A stretch of 6,844 bases of DNA from Clostridia bacterium (GCA_003554565.1 PWGR01000258.1:1-6844); one strand, 5' to 3'; shown: positions 1 to 6,010, numbered from the stretch's first letter. Program-made: numbers and translations. Notes: generated by a model not told the origin, from the sequence alone.

Positions 1-23
1 AAATCAACCGGCCTGGAGCAGGT

Positions 24-716
24 TCATGCAAGCTGATGCCAACTTTTGCGCCAACTCAAATGGAGAAGAGCCCTAAAAACATATGGACCCGCGCCCATGG
101 GCTCCATCTCCAGGGACTCATCGCCGTGTTCCTGGGCATGATGCTTGGGAATGATACCGGGCGCCAGGTAGTACAGAAATGGAGCATTGGGCTCCGAGAG
201 GCGGAACTCCACAGTGTAATCGTCTATGACTTCTATTTCTTCAATGGGCTCATAAAACGCAAGGTTTGCAGCTCCGAAGTCCGGATCGCGGAAACAGTCA
301 TACGTGTACTTGACGTCCTCGGCCGTCAACTCCTCGCCGTCGTGGAACTTGATACCCTCATGTAGATGAAAGATATACGTCGTATCGTCGGGAATCTCAA
401 TCTCCCTCGCGACGTAAGGCTCAATCTCCAGGGTCTCATCGTCCCACACCAACAGTCCAGCGTAAACCAGGTTGTTGATGTTCGCTGAATACACATCCGT
501 CGCCATCCGCGGGTCCAGGTTGGTGGCATCAGCCGCCAGCCCCATCCGCAATTCCACCGGCTCTTCCGGCTCGTCTGGGTCCGGCTCTTCCGGGTCTGGA
601 TCCGGGTCCGGGTCGGGGGCGGGTTCGTCCACCGCCTCCGGGCCGCATGCTGTAACCACAGCCACGATCAGCAGGATTGCCAGGATCGCTAGTATATGAG
701 TTCTGTAGTTTATCAA
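24..716 (-). CDS. ABC transporter substrate-binding lipoprotein (SBP family 5), C-terminally truncated
   Basis: The N-terminal part of a peptide/nickel-type extracellular solute-binding protein, which would capture peptides or similar solutes outside the membrane and deliver them to an ABC permease. A TTG start is chosen because GGGGG lies just upstream and no better start precedes the signal peptide. Residues 7-23 are hydrophobic and end in the lipobox V21-T-A-C24, so Cys24 should be lipidated. Residues 28-53 are an acidic Asp-Pro/Glu-Pro linker. Family 5 hallmarks follow: GIKFHDG (121-127) with TAEDVKYT (131-138), and GAGPY (208-212). After F214 the homology stops and 16 unrelated residues precede a stop, so only about 40% of the usual 500-550 residues remain. 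No permease or ATPase genes are visible. The break near position 74 could be a frameshift or an insertion; the window ends too soon to tell. Family call is firm, function doubtful. Confidence 0.85.
   Translation of the reverse strand: MINYRTHILAILAILLIVAVVTACGPEAVDEPAPDPDPDPDPEEPDPDEPEEPVELRMGLAADATNLDPRMATDVYSANINNLVYAGLLVWDDETLEIEPYVAREIEIPDDTTYIFHLHEGIKFHDGEELTAEDVKYTYDCFRDPDFGAANLAFYEPIEEIEVIDDYTVEFRLSEPNAPFLYYLAPGIIPKHHAQEHGDESLEMEPMGAGPYVFRALLHLSWRKSWHQLA
558..630. repeat. Low-complexity hexamer-like repeat encoding the Asp-Pro/Glu-Pro linker
   Basis: On the plus strand this stretch consists of degenerate TCCGGG / TCTGGG units. They encode, on the minus strand, the Asp-Pro and Glu-Pro run (about residues 29-53) between the lipidated cysteine and the solute-binding domain. 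Such linkers hold lipoproteins away from the membrane. The repeat is prone to slippage and could vary in length between strains. Confidence 0.6.
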
Positions 717-903
717 AATACCCCCAATATATTTTCTATGTTTAACCAGTTAATCGCGTCTAATTCTTGACAGACAACCCAGATTCCTGCCAAGTTTCAG
801 ATTGTTTTCGAGGGATGAAGCAAGAATTCTCCCGCCGGCTATCGAAGAATTGGCTGTAGCTTCCCCACATGGGAGCATCGACGGACAAGAGGGGTGGGAG
901 AAC
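717..903. other. Divergent intergenic region between binding-protein gene and amidase gene
   Basis: This 187-bp gap separates two genes transcribed away from each other, so both promoters should lie here. A perfect TTGACA occurs on the plus strand at 767-772, but no convincing -10 hexamer follows at 16-18 bp. No clear promoter was found for the minus-strand gene either. GGGGG close to the TTG start of the binding protein (complement of 721-725) serves as its ribosome-binding site, and GGGAG at 896-900 serves the amidase. Confidence 0.5.
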
Positions 904-2361
904 ATGGGCAGCTCGCTTGAGTGTGTTCAATACGATGGCGTCGGACTGGCGAAAATGGTTCGCAGAGGACAGGTGGCTGCGTCGGAACTGGTAGAGGAGG
1001 CGATCCACAGGATAGAGGACCACAACCCACAGATCAACGCTGTGATATTTCCTATGTATGACAGCGCACGGAAGCGAGCAGAGAATCCAATCGGAGGCCC
1101 CTTATCCGGGATTCCTTTCCTTCTAAAAGATCTTGGAGTAAGCTACGCTGACGTGCCAGCCACCGCCGGTAGCCGTCTGTTTCGCAATCACAGGCCGCGA
1201 TACAACTGCGAACTGGTCCGTCGCTTTCGCGCTGCAGGTCTGGTCGTGCTGGGAAAGACGAACACACCTGAGCTTGGACTCAGTTCGGTGACGGAGCCTG
1301 AGCTTTTTGGTCCATGCAACAATCCTTGGGATCTAAGAAAAACTCCCGGAGGCTCTAGTGGTGGTTCCGCGGCCGCTGTTGCCTCTCGTATGGTACTACT
1401 TGCTCACGGCAACGATGGTGGCGGCTCTATACGGATTCCTGCTTCATGCTGCGGTGTCTTCGGCCTCAAACCGTCCCGTGGCAGAAATCCTTCAGGACCT
1501 GACGCTGGGATGCACTGGCAGGGCATGGCTTGCGATCATGTGTTGACCTTGTCAGTTCGGGATAGTGCTGCTGTACTGGATGCAACCGCGGGAGCAGATC
1601 CTGGCGCACCGCATTGGGCCCCATCCAATCCCAGGCCGTTTTTCTCCGAGGTAGGAGAATCTCCCGGCAAGCTTCGCATTGCCTATACCTCACATCCATT
1701 GCTGCCCGCCGACGTACATGCAGACTGCAGAAATGGGTTGGATGAGACGGTAGCATTGTGCAGGTGGCTGGGACACGAACTGACTGAGGCAGTCCCGGCA
1801 ATAGACGGAGAGGAGTTTGTCCGGGCCTTTATCACCGTTGTGAGTGGGGAAACCGCGGCAGGTCTGAATGAAGCCCGCTCGAAAATCGGAAACTGGAGCC
1901 ATATTGAAAGGAATGTCGAGAGAAACACATGGGCCATTGGCAAGCTGGGAAGATGGTTTTCAGCAGCAGATTTTTCGCATGCCACACATGCTCTTGAGCA
2001 AACTGGGCGCCAGATGGCCAAATTCTTTGAGAATTTCGATATCTTGCTAACTCCGACGCTGGCTATGCCTCCGATAGATAAGGGCTTCTTTCGCAAAGTG
2101 CAATATCCTGAACCGGAATCGATCGATTCTCTGGAGGATATAGGACACCTCATGAGCTTCCGCTTCACTCCCTTTACGCCGCCCTTCAACGCATCGGGGC
2201 AACCGGCCATGTCCGTGCCTGTGCACTGGAACTCTCAGGGGCTCCCCATAGGAATGCAGTTCGCGGGCCGGTACGGGGACGAAGCCACACTGTTGCGCCT
2301 GGCAAGTCAGCTAGAAGAAGTTACGCCGTGGTTTGACAGAATGCCACCGACGCACTTCTGA
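904..2361 (+). CDS. Amidase-signature family hydrolase, NylA-like (6-aminohexanoate cyclic-dimer hydrolase branch)
   Basis: A cytoplasmic amidase that should hydrolyse a carboxamide or cyclic amide through the Lys-cisSer-Ser triad. ATG at 904 is chosen because GGGTGGGAG sits just upstream and the 485-residue product has normal family length; an in-frame TTG at 802 would add 34 residues with no homology I recognise. Lys75 (in LLKDLG), cis-Ser151 (in PGGSSGGS) and nucleophile Ser175 (in GNDGGGSIRIP) have the spacing known for the family (FAAH Lys142/Ser217/Ser241), and absolute positions close to those of NylA (Lys72/Ser150/Ser174). The DGGGSIRIPAS...GLKPSRGR stretch is typical of the NylA-like subgroup rather than of GatA, and no gatB or gatC is nearby. 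The gene is intact. No signal peptide is seen. The substrate cannot be read from sequence. The divergent binding-protein gene hints at an imported amide or peptide. Confidence 0.93.
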   Translation: MGSSLECVQYDGVGLAKMVRRGQVAASELVEEAIHRIEDHNPQINAVIFPMYDSARKRAENPIGGPLSGIPFLLKDLGVSYADVPATAGSRLFRNHRPRYNCELVRRFRAAGLVVLGKTNTPELGLSSVTEPELFGPCNNPWDLRKTPGGSSGGSAAAVASRMVLLAHGNDGGGSIRIPASCCGVFGLKPSRGRNPSGPDAGMHWQGMACDHVLTLSVRDSAAVLDATAGADPGAPHWAPSNPRPFFSEVGESPGKLRIAYTSHPLLPADVHADCRNGLDETVALCRWLGHELTEAVPAIDGEEFVRAFITVVSGETAAGLNEARSKIGNWSHIERNVERNTWAIGKLGRWFSAADFSHATHALEQTGRQMAKFFENFDILLTPTLAMPPIDKGFFRKVQYPEPESIDSLEDIGHLMSFRFTPFTPPFNASGQPAMSVPVHWNSQGLPIGMQFAGRYGDEATLLRLASQLEEVTPWFDRMPPTHF

Positions 2362-2390
2362 ATAGATCATTATGACAGGATGGAGCAGGA

Positions 2391-2561
2391 ATGAAGATTG
2401 GACCCGACGAAATCTGTGTCCTCCGTCCTTGGGTGTGGCCGCTCCGGCACTATATCTTATTATTCCAGTGGATCATCCCCCTGTTGCTCAGCTCCACGCT
2501 CAATGACTTAGATAATCTCAGACGTTGGCACAGGCATGTCATATCTTCCCAGCCATCATGA
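2391..2561 (+). CDS. Possible 5' fragment of a gene downstream of the amidase
   Basis: A 56-codon open frame starts with ATG 29 bp after the amidase stop, preceded by GGAG at 2382-2385 at good spacing, which suggests a second gene of the same operon. The product begins MKIGPDEICVLRPWVWPL and then becomes hydrophobic and basic before a stop. I do not recognise a family. The start context is better than expected by chance, but the product is short, and its second half runs antiparallel to the 3' end of the minus-strand gene ending at 2450. It may be the head of an operon gene cut off when the neighbouring block arrived, or a chance frame. Confidence 0.35.
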   Translation: MKIGPDEICVLRPWVWPLRHYILLFQWIIPLLLSSTLNDLDNLRRWHRHVISSQPS

Positions 2562-3067
2562 CAGTGCGTACTGTTGGCGTACCGTGCGACCATTTCCATA
2601 TCTCGCCGTCTACGAAACGTCCTGTAGCCCTTCGGCCGCCTGGATGGGGACCCCATGCGATGCACCCCGACCATATCACCCTTAACCACGCTGTTCTTTG
2701 CTGATTTCACCTGCCAGTATCGCTGGTATATGGAATCCCGCGTTCTGTGCGGGAGTAGTTTGCGCGATACCATTTCGGCGACCTCCAGCCGCGTCTTGCC
2801 GGGATACTTGGTTCTCAGAGCGTCAAACAGCTCCTCCATTTGCTTCTCTTCATCTTCCCCCCACCATACTCCACTGACCTTTTCGAGCTCGCCGACCTCC
2901 CTTGCACTCTCGAGACGAATGCGTGCAAGTACCGTGGATATTCCGAGATCGCCAGCAACCGCACGAAGAATCCTACTCAAGGGGGTTGAAGGGCCCATCT
3001 CTACTCTGTAGTACCGGTATAGCCTGAGCACATCCTCGTGCTCGCCTGACAACTTGAAAGATCCCAT
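2450..3067 (-). CDS. Orphan protein with a Myb/SANT-like DNA-binding segment
   Basis: A 205-residue protein I cannot assign to a named family. The ATG at 3067 is chosen because GGAGG (complement of 3076-3080) lies 8 nt upstream; an in-frame TTG at 3115 would add 16 residues. Residues 68-118 look like a single Myb/SANT repeat: W68-W69 begin helix 1 with an acidic EDEEKQMEELF, then GKTRLEVAEMVSRKL, then HRTRDSIYQRYWQV, matching the aromatic spacing and the 'gRt..si..R...' recognition helix of that fold. Residues 10-60 are helical and may be a second helical domain. Residues 138-156 are strongly basic (SRRPKGYRTFRRRRD). A Cys/His cluster (H168, C169, H170, C178, C180) lies near the end. Probably a cytoplasmic nucleic-acid-binding protein; its target and role are unknown. 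Its 3' end overlaps an antiparallel short frame. Confidence 0.7.
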   Translation of the reverse strand: MGSFKLSGEHEDVLRLYRYYRVEMGPSTPLSRILRAVAGDLGISTVLARIRLESAREVGELEKVSGVWWGEDEEKQMEELFDALRTKYPGKTRLEVAEMVSRKLLPHRTRDSIYQRYWQVKSAKNSVVKGDMVGVHRMGSPSRRPKGYRTFRRRRDMEMVARYANSTHCHDGWEDMTCLCQRLRLSKSLSVELSNRGMIHWNNKI

Positions 3068-3362
3068 CTCTTGCTCCTCCAAGAAAAGTCGAATGTTACC
3101 GCACCAGCAAGACAAATTTGCCGGCGGACTTCTTGCCGTTTCAGCTAAACAGACCGTGCAGCTGCTGCCAGATGCTCATGATGTGTCGACATTCTAGTAG
3201 ATTCTTTATTGCTCTTGTCGTGTAATCATTCACGCGCCATCGTACCCACGGGGGGGAGCGCTAGCTGTGGCCAGCAACTGCATAGTCTTAACTGGAATCA
3301 GACAGCCACATAGGGTCATTGACCGCAACCAGTTCTCGAAGATGCTGTGCACACGGCAGCGG
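3068..3362. other. Intergenic region between the Myb-like gene and the RDD gene
   Basis: About 295 bp lies between two minus-strand genes. It holds the ribosome-binding site of the downstream gene (GGAGG, complement of 3076-3080). I see no other convincing gene, terminator or promoter. A run of seven G residues occurs near 3251. Confidence 0.5.
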
Positions 3363-3781
3363 TTAGAAGTCCTCCGGGTCACCCTCAACGACTACAGCAT
3401 CGATCAGCTTATCATGCCATCCCTGATGTTCACGATCAATTAGTATCCAGAAGAACCCAAGAGAAAGAATGATGCCCGAAATGAACTTGCCGATTATTTC
3501 TCGCACAAACATCATGCCCCATCCAACACCACGTCCGCTCTGTCTATCGACCACTGTCATACCGAGAAGATATTTGCCTATGGTCCTTGACTTAGCCCAG
3601 CACCATAATTCCCAGACCCACACTGCTAGTAGCAGCAATAGGCCGAGCTCGTCCTCCGCAGCGACGATAAACCACGGGAATGTAAGGATAAATCTTCTAT
3701 AATGACTCCCGCCAGGCGCCTGGCGGGAGTCGCCAATTTCATGTCTTGCTCTGGATATGAGGCATCAAGGTTTGCTTCCAT
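3363..3781 (-). pseudogene. RDD-family membrane protein gene broken by one frameshift
   Basis: RDD proteins are small multi-spanning membrane proteins of mostly unknown function; some have been linked to ion transport. ATG at 3781 is preferred over ATG at 3787 because AGGAGG (complement of 3788-3793) sits 6 nt before it. Residues 1-28 end in KLATPARRLAGVII, the typical RDD entry (R-R-L-A at the first helix). The frame then shifts at 3695-3697; restoring one base would give GVIIDRFIL, with the Asp expected in the motif. The second frame holds SRTIGKYLLGMTVVD, a long helix (GKFISGIILSLGFFWILID) and REHQGWHDKLIDAVVV, the typical RDD end. Repaired length is about 139 residues, normal for the family. 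The single missing base could be real decay or a sequencing error. Family assignment is firm. Confidence 0.8.
3704..3731. repeat. 28-bp perfect palindrome inside the RDD coding sequence
   Basis: Two 14-bp arms, GACTCCCGCCAGGC and its exact reverse complement, abut without a spacer. On the minus strand they encode the conserved ATPARRLAG stretch of the RDD protein, so the palindrome is part of the coding sequence and not an added element. It could extrude as a cruciform or form a strong mRNA hairpin (with a short loop opened at the centre) about 50-75 nt into the transcript. Confidence 0.85.
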
Positions 3782-3793
3782 GTTCATCCTCCT

Positions 3794-4095
3794 CTGATGC
3801 GAACTGCAGGAGTTGGCCTGGCAGAAACGCAGCTCTCCCGTGCGACACTCCCAGCGTAGTCGCTCGGCACGATCATCCAATACCTGATTTCGGCCTTCGC
3901 ACTTGTTTCTCCTGCCAGGATTGGGTAGATCGCATTCCGCACGAACTCTATCGCCTTGCACTCACAAGTCTACCGCGTGTGACACCTACCCCTGTGAATT
4001 TGGGGAAATTCGATATTCCTTTGTTCATTTGACGGAAACATTATCCGAGGTTGGCCCGCTTGGTGTTGAACTTGCAGCGGCCACTTCCTTCGGAT
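3794..4095. other. About 300 bp between the RDD gene and the transposase remnant
   Basis: No confident gene. The minus strand is open from 3961 (GTG) into the RDD start and would encode a cysteine-rich segment (five Cys in about 55 residues, including WECRTGELRFCQANSC). It has no clear ribosome-binding site, and the strong site before 3781 argues that RDD translation starts there instead. At 3978-4012 lies a candidate transposon terminus containing a perfect hairpin. A weakly open plus-strand frame here is not supported by any motif. Confidence 0.45.
3978..4012 (-). repeat. Candidate terminal sequence of the IS256-like element, with a 16-nt hairpin
   Basis: The stretch lies about 85 bp beyond the transposase stop codon, where the end of such an element is expected. 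It begins TGTGACACCTACCCC and contains a perfect inverted repeat, GAATTT (3996-4001) and AAATTC (4006-4011), around GGGG. The opposite terminus is not visible because the transposase is truncated there, so the pairing that would prove a terminal inverted repeat cannot be made within this window. Confidence 0.3.
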
Positions 4096-4383
4096 TCATC
4101 TGATATGCACTGCCTCTCGGTTGACAGCCTGCAAGTGTTGCCGTAGCCTCATGGCCAGCATGGGTATGTCCCGATACCCCTTGATTCGATGAAACCTCCT
4201 CTCGGCATCCAGGAGTCCAGCTGCTGACCACCTGAGCACTTGCGTTCCGTTCCTCCACTGTTTGACGTTCTGGGTCGCATCCCGCACCATGGAATATGCC
4301 AACTCTATGAGATTAGTGCTGGACACTGTGTGGTTCTGTTTATTCCACTCCCAGTTATGCCACCTGGGAACAAGGGCCGCCAC
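4096..4383 (-). pseudogene. C-terminal remnant of an IS256/Mutator-type transposase
   Basis: The last 75 or so residues of a Transposase_mut-type protein, which in intact form (about 400 residues) cuts and pastes its insertion sequence. Recognisable from SSTNLIEL (residues 21-28) through SMVRDATQNVKQWRNG, QVLRWSAAGLLDAERRF and RIKGYRDIPML, followed by a normal C-terminus and TGA. The first 15-20 residues of this frame are not convincing transposase, and a stop lies just upstream in frame, so the N-terminal and central catalytic parts are missing. The remnant points to a past insertion followed by deletion, and its truncated side faces the damaged 5' end of the LEA-like gene. It is not expected to be active. 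Confidence 0.78.
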
Positions 4384-4426
4384 TTCTCAATTTCCACATC
4401 CTTTGGGTCATGCTCTTGACTACAGG

Positions 4427-4794
4427 ATGGCCGTTCGAAAGTTTGACATTGTTTTGCCGACCTGGTTCAGGGGGACGCACCGGGAACGTTCGAGGTGCAC
4501 TTGGCGCTCCGCAATGAGGGCAACGTTCCGACGCGAATCCGGATGGTAAACGTCCTGCTCCGATGGAAAGGCAGGGAAATCGCCCAGGGCAAGGTTGAAT
4601 CCCTGCACATGGTCCTGGACCCCGGTGGCATAACTCCCTTCAGCCTGCAGGTCATCTCGGAACTGGAAGAGCAAAAGATACCCGAAGTGGCCGAGGGGCA
4701 TGCGGACCCGTGGGTGGTGAGGGCCTATCTCTTGATGCGTCACGCCATACGGGATGAGCCCATCACGCTTTACATGCAGCGCCCGCTTCAATGA
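4427..4794 (+). pseudogene. LEA14/WHy-like Ig-fold domain protein, 5' end damaged by a frameshift
   Basis: The clear part, read from about 4462, contains TFEVHLALRNEGNVPTRI, then a conserved strand pattern (VNVLLRWKGREIAQGKV) and DPGGITPFSLQV. This matches the single Ig-like domain of LEA14/water-stress (WHy) proteins, usually secreted or lipid-anchored in bacteria. A GTG at 4495 opens a long frame but lies inside the domain, so it is not the true start. Homology continues upstream in another frame as FDIVLPT (about 4442-4462); adding one base in the CC run at 4461-4462 would join both into FDIVLPTLVQGDAPGTFEV. ATG at 4427 is only the nearest upstream Met and lacks a good ribosome-binding site. 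A signal peptide expected for the family is not clearly seen and may have been lost at the transposase border. The stop is 23 bp before the next gene, so they were probably cotranscribed. Confidence 0.6.
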
Positions 4795-4817
4795 TAACAA
4801 TGGGAGGGAAGAGTTGA

Positions 4818-5241
4818 ATGTCTTCACATGCAACCGATCCGGGCAGCATCACCTCGTCGGGTGAGGAGAATGGGAGCAAGCCGATCTGGTTGACCATAAT
4901 ATGGCTCATTGCCCTCATGTCCATCATCCACTTCCTCATGGTCGCGCTCTCCGAGGAGTTTCTGGCCTTCACCCCCCTTCCGGCGGCCATCGTTTTCGGC
5001 ATCCTGCCCGCATTTGCCACCCAGGACATGCGGGAAGTACCGCAGATGCTTGTAATGCTGGTATATGTACTGATTCCCCTCATCGCCTACGCGAAGACGA
5101 TTCCAGTGCTGTGGGTCGCCATAGGCGGTGAAGTTTTCATGAGGCTTTTCATGATGGCCGCAGCAGGGAGGATCATCCACGTATTCTTTAATGCCGGGAT
5201 CCTCGGGATCTTCGGCGGGATGCTCGGAATGGTGATCAACT
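4818..5241 (+). CDS. Polytopic membrane protein of unknown family, 3' end lost
   Basis: ATG at 4818 follows GGGAGGGAAG at good spacing, a clear start in the run that begins with the LEA-like gene. A polar N-terminus of about 22 residues is followed by roughly five hydrophobic segments (about 23-44, 50-68, 76-92, 94-115, 118-140). Small-residue-rich helices (AAAGRIIHVFFNAGILGIFGGMLGM) close the readable part. I do not recognise the family; it lacks the N-terminal PC motif of CcdA, so it is probably not simply the start of the neighbouring CcdA. The same frame continues to 5567, but from about 5242 that frame reads proline/histidine-rich, non-membrane sequence, while the neighbouring frame becomes CcdA-like. 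The native 3' end therefore seems to be missing, probably by a deletion that fused the two genes. Confidence 0.6.
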
Positions 5242-5791
5242 CTCTCTATTCTCTACATCCTGGGTGTATTCACCATCTATTTCATCCTCGGCCTCGGACT
5301 TCTGACCACCATGCAACAGGTAACCCCGACGATGCTGCCGTACCTGAAACTCATCGGAGGTCCGTCGCTGCCGGTCTCGGCCTCCTCAGCATCCTCAATG
5401 CGCTGCTGCCCCGGCCCCATCCTGCGCCTCACCATGGGAGAAGACCAGCGCGCATGACGGTGATGTCCCGCCTTGGCCGCGGCACGTCGTGGGACATGTT
5501 CATCCTCGGTGGGTTGGTGGGCCCTACACAATCCCCTGTTCTGGAGGTATCTACCTGGCTGCAGTGACACGCCCCGCCGCAGCAGACATTTCCCGCCTGG
5601 CAGAAAGCATCATCTACCTGCTGGTTTACAACCTGACCTTCATCATCCCCGTCACCGCGGTCTTCCTGGCATCGCGATCGGCGGTAAAGGCTGACGTCTT
5701 CGTCTCCTGGCTCGAAGCCCATAACGAGCGCCTGCAGATTATTTATGGTGTGATCATGATCGGCATCGGCACGTACGTACTCTTCACTTAG
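5242..5791 (+). pseudogene. CcdA/DsbD-type membrane thiol-disulfide transporter, 5' truncated and multiply frameshifted
   Basis: CcdA carries reducing equivalents from cytoplasmic thioredoxin across the membrane through two cysteines. The remnant is spread over three frames: ILYILGVFTIYFILGLGLL (5242-5360), then AAGLGLLSILNALL, then probably GPILRLTMGEDQRA in the first frame again, then RLGRGTSWDMFILGGLVG (to about 5519), and finally YTIPCSGGIYLA to the stop at 5791. PCSGG matches the second-half PCTGG cysteine motif of CcdA, and the final segment has the expected YNLTFIIP and C-terminal helix. The first-half cysteine motif and the first two helices are absent. At least four indels are needed, mostly single bases in G or C runs (near 5360, 5410, 5453, 5520). 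Family assignment is good; the exact repairs are inference. Confidence 0.7.
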
Positions 5792-5859
5792 CGGGCTACC
5801 CGTCGTCTTGGAGGTGAGTCGGCTTTCTCATCCGTCCTTTCAGCCCAGAAAACTGGATT

Positions 5860-6001
5860 TTGAACGGCCTCGGCGGTGGTATAGACTGTAATTACCGTGG
5901 GGAGTCCGCATTGTCCATTTCGGATGGTCCAGGGACCAGGAATTGGACCTGGCTCCCCGCTGTGACCGCGGCGAATAAGCACCCACAGCATTAGTGAGGA
6001 G
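5860..6001 (+). promoter_or_regulatory. Structured leader upstream of the dehydrogenase gene
   Basis: The upstream gap contains a possible 10-bp RNA helix between 5897-5906 (GTGGGGAGTC) and 5951-5960 (GGCTCCCCGC), with eight Watson-Crick pairs and two G-U pairs. Inside it are mutually exclusive hairpins: TGGTC/GACCA (5925-5929 with 5934-5938, loop of 4) and GGTCC/GGACC (5926-5930 with 5945-5949). An 8-bp direct repeat GGACCWGG recurs at a 12-bp period (5933-5940, 5945-5952). Either a structured 5' leader or a protein operator is possible. No convincing promoter or intrinsic terminator was found, and no known riboswitch class was recognised. Confidence 0.35.
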
Positions 6002-6010
6002 ATGAGGCTA

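Noticed and set aside
767..772. Perfect TTGACA as a -35 box for the amidase
   Set aside because: No sequence resembling a -10 hexamer occurs 16-18 bp downstream, so a promoter call would rest on a single hexamer.
802..903. TTG start giving a 519-residue amidase
   Set aside because: The extra 34 residues show no family similarity, whereas ATG at 904 has a strong ribosome-binding site and gives triad numbering close to NylA.
1466..2210. Minus-strand open frames of 111 and 175 codons opposite the amidase
   Set aside because: They are antisense shadows of an intact conserved gene and show no motif of their own.
4381..4400. Similarity of CACTTCTCAATTT to the sequence beyond the binding-protein break (complement of 60-75) as paired element ends
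   Set aside because: Only about ten bases match and the orientation would point away from the transposase remnant, so it is probably chance.
5961..5980. T-box-like motif (TGTGACCGCGG) before the dehydrogenase
   Set aside because: It resembles the TGGNACCGCG element only loosely; no specifier stem or terminator is recognisable, and the gene is not a tRNA synthetase or amino-acid gene.
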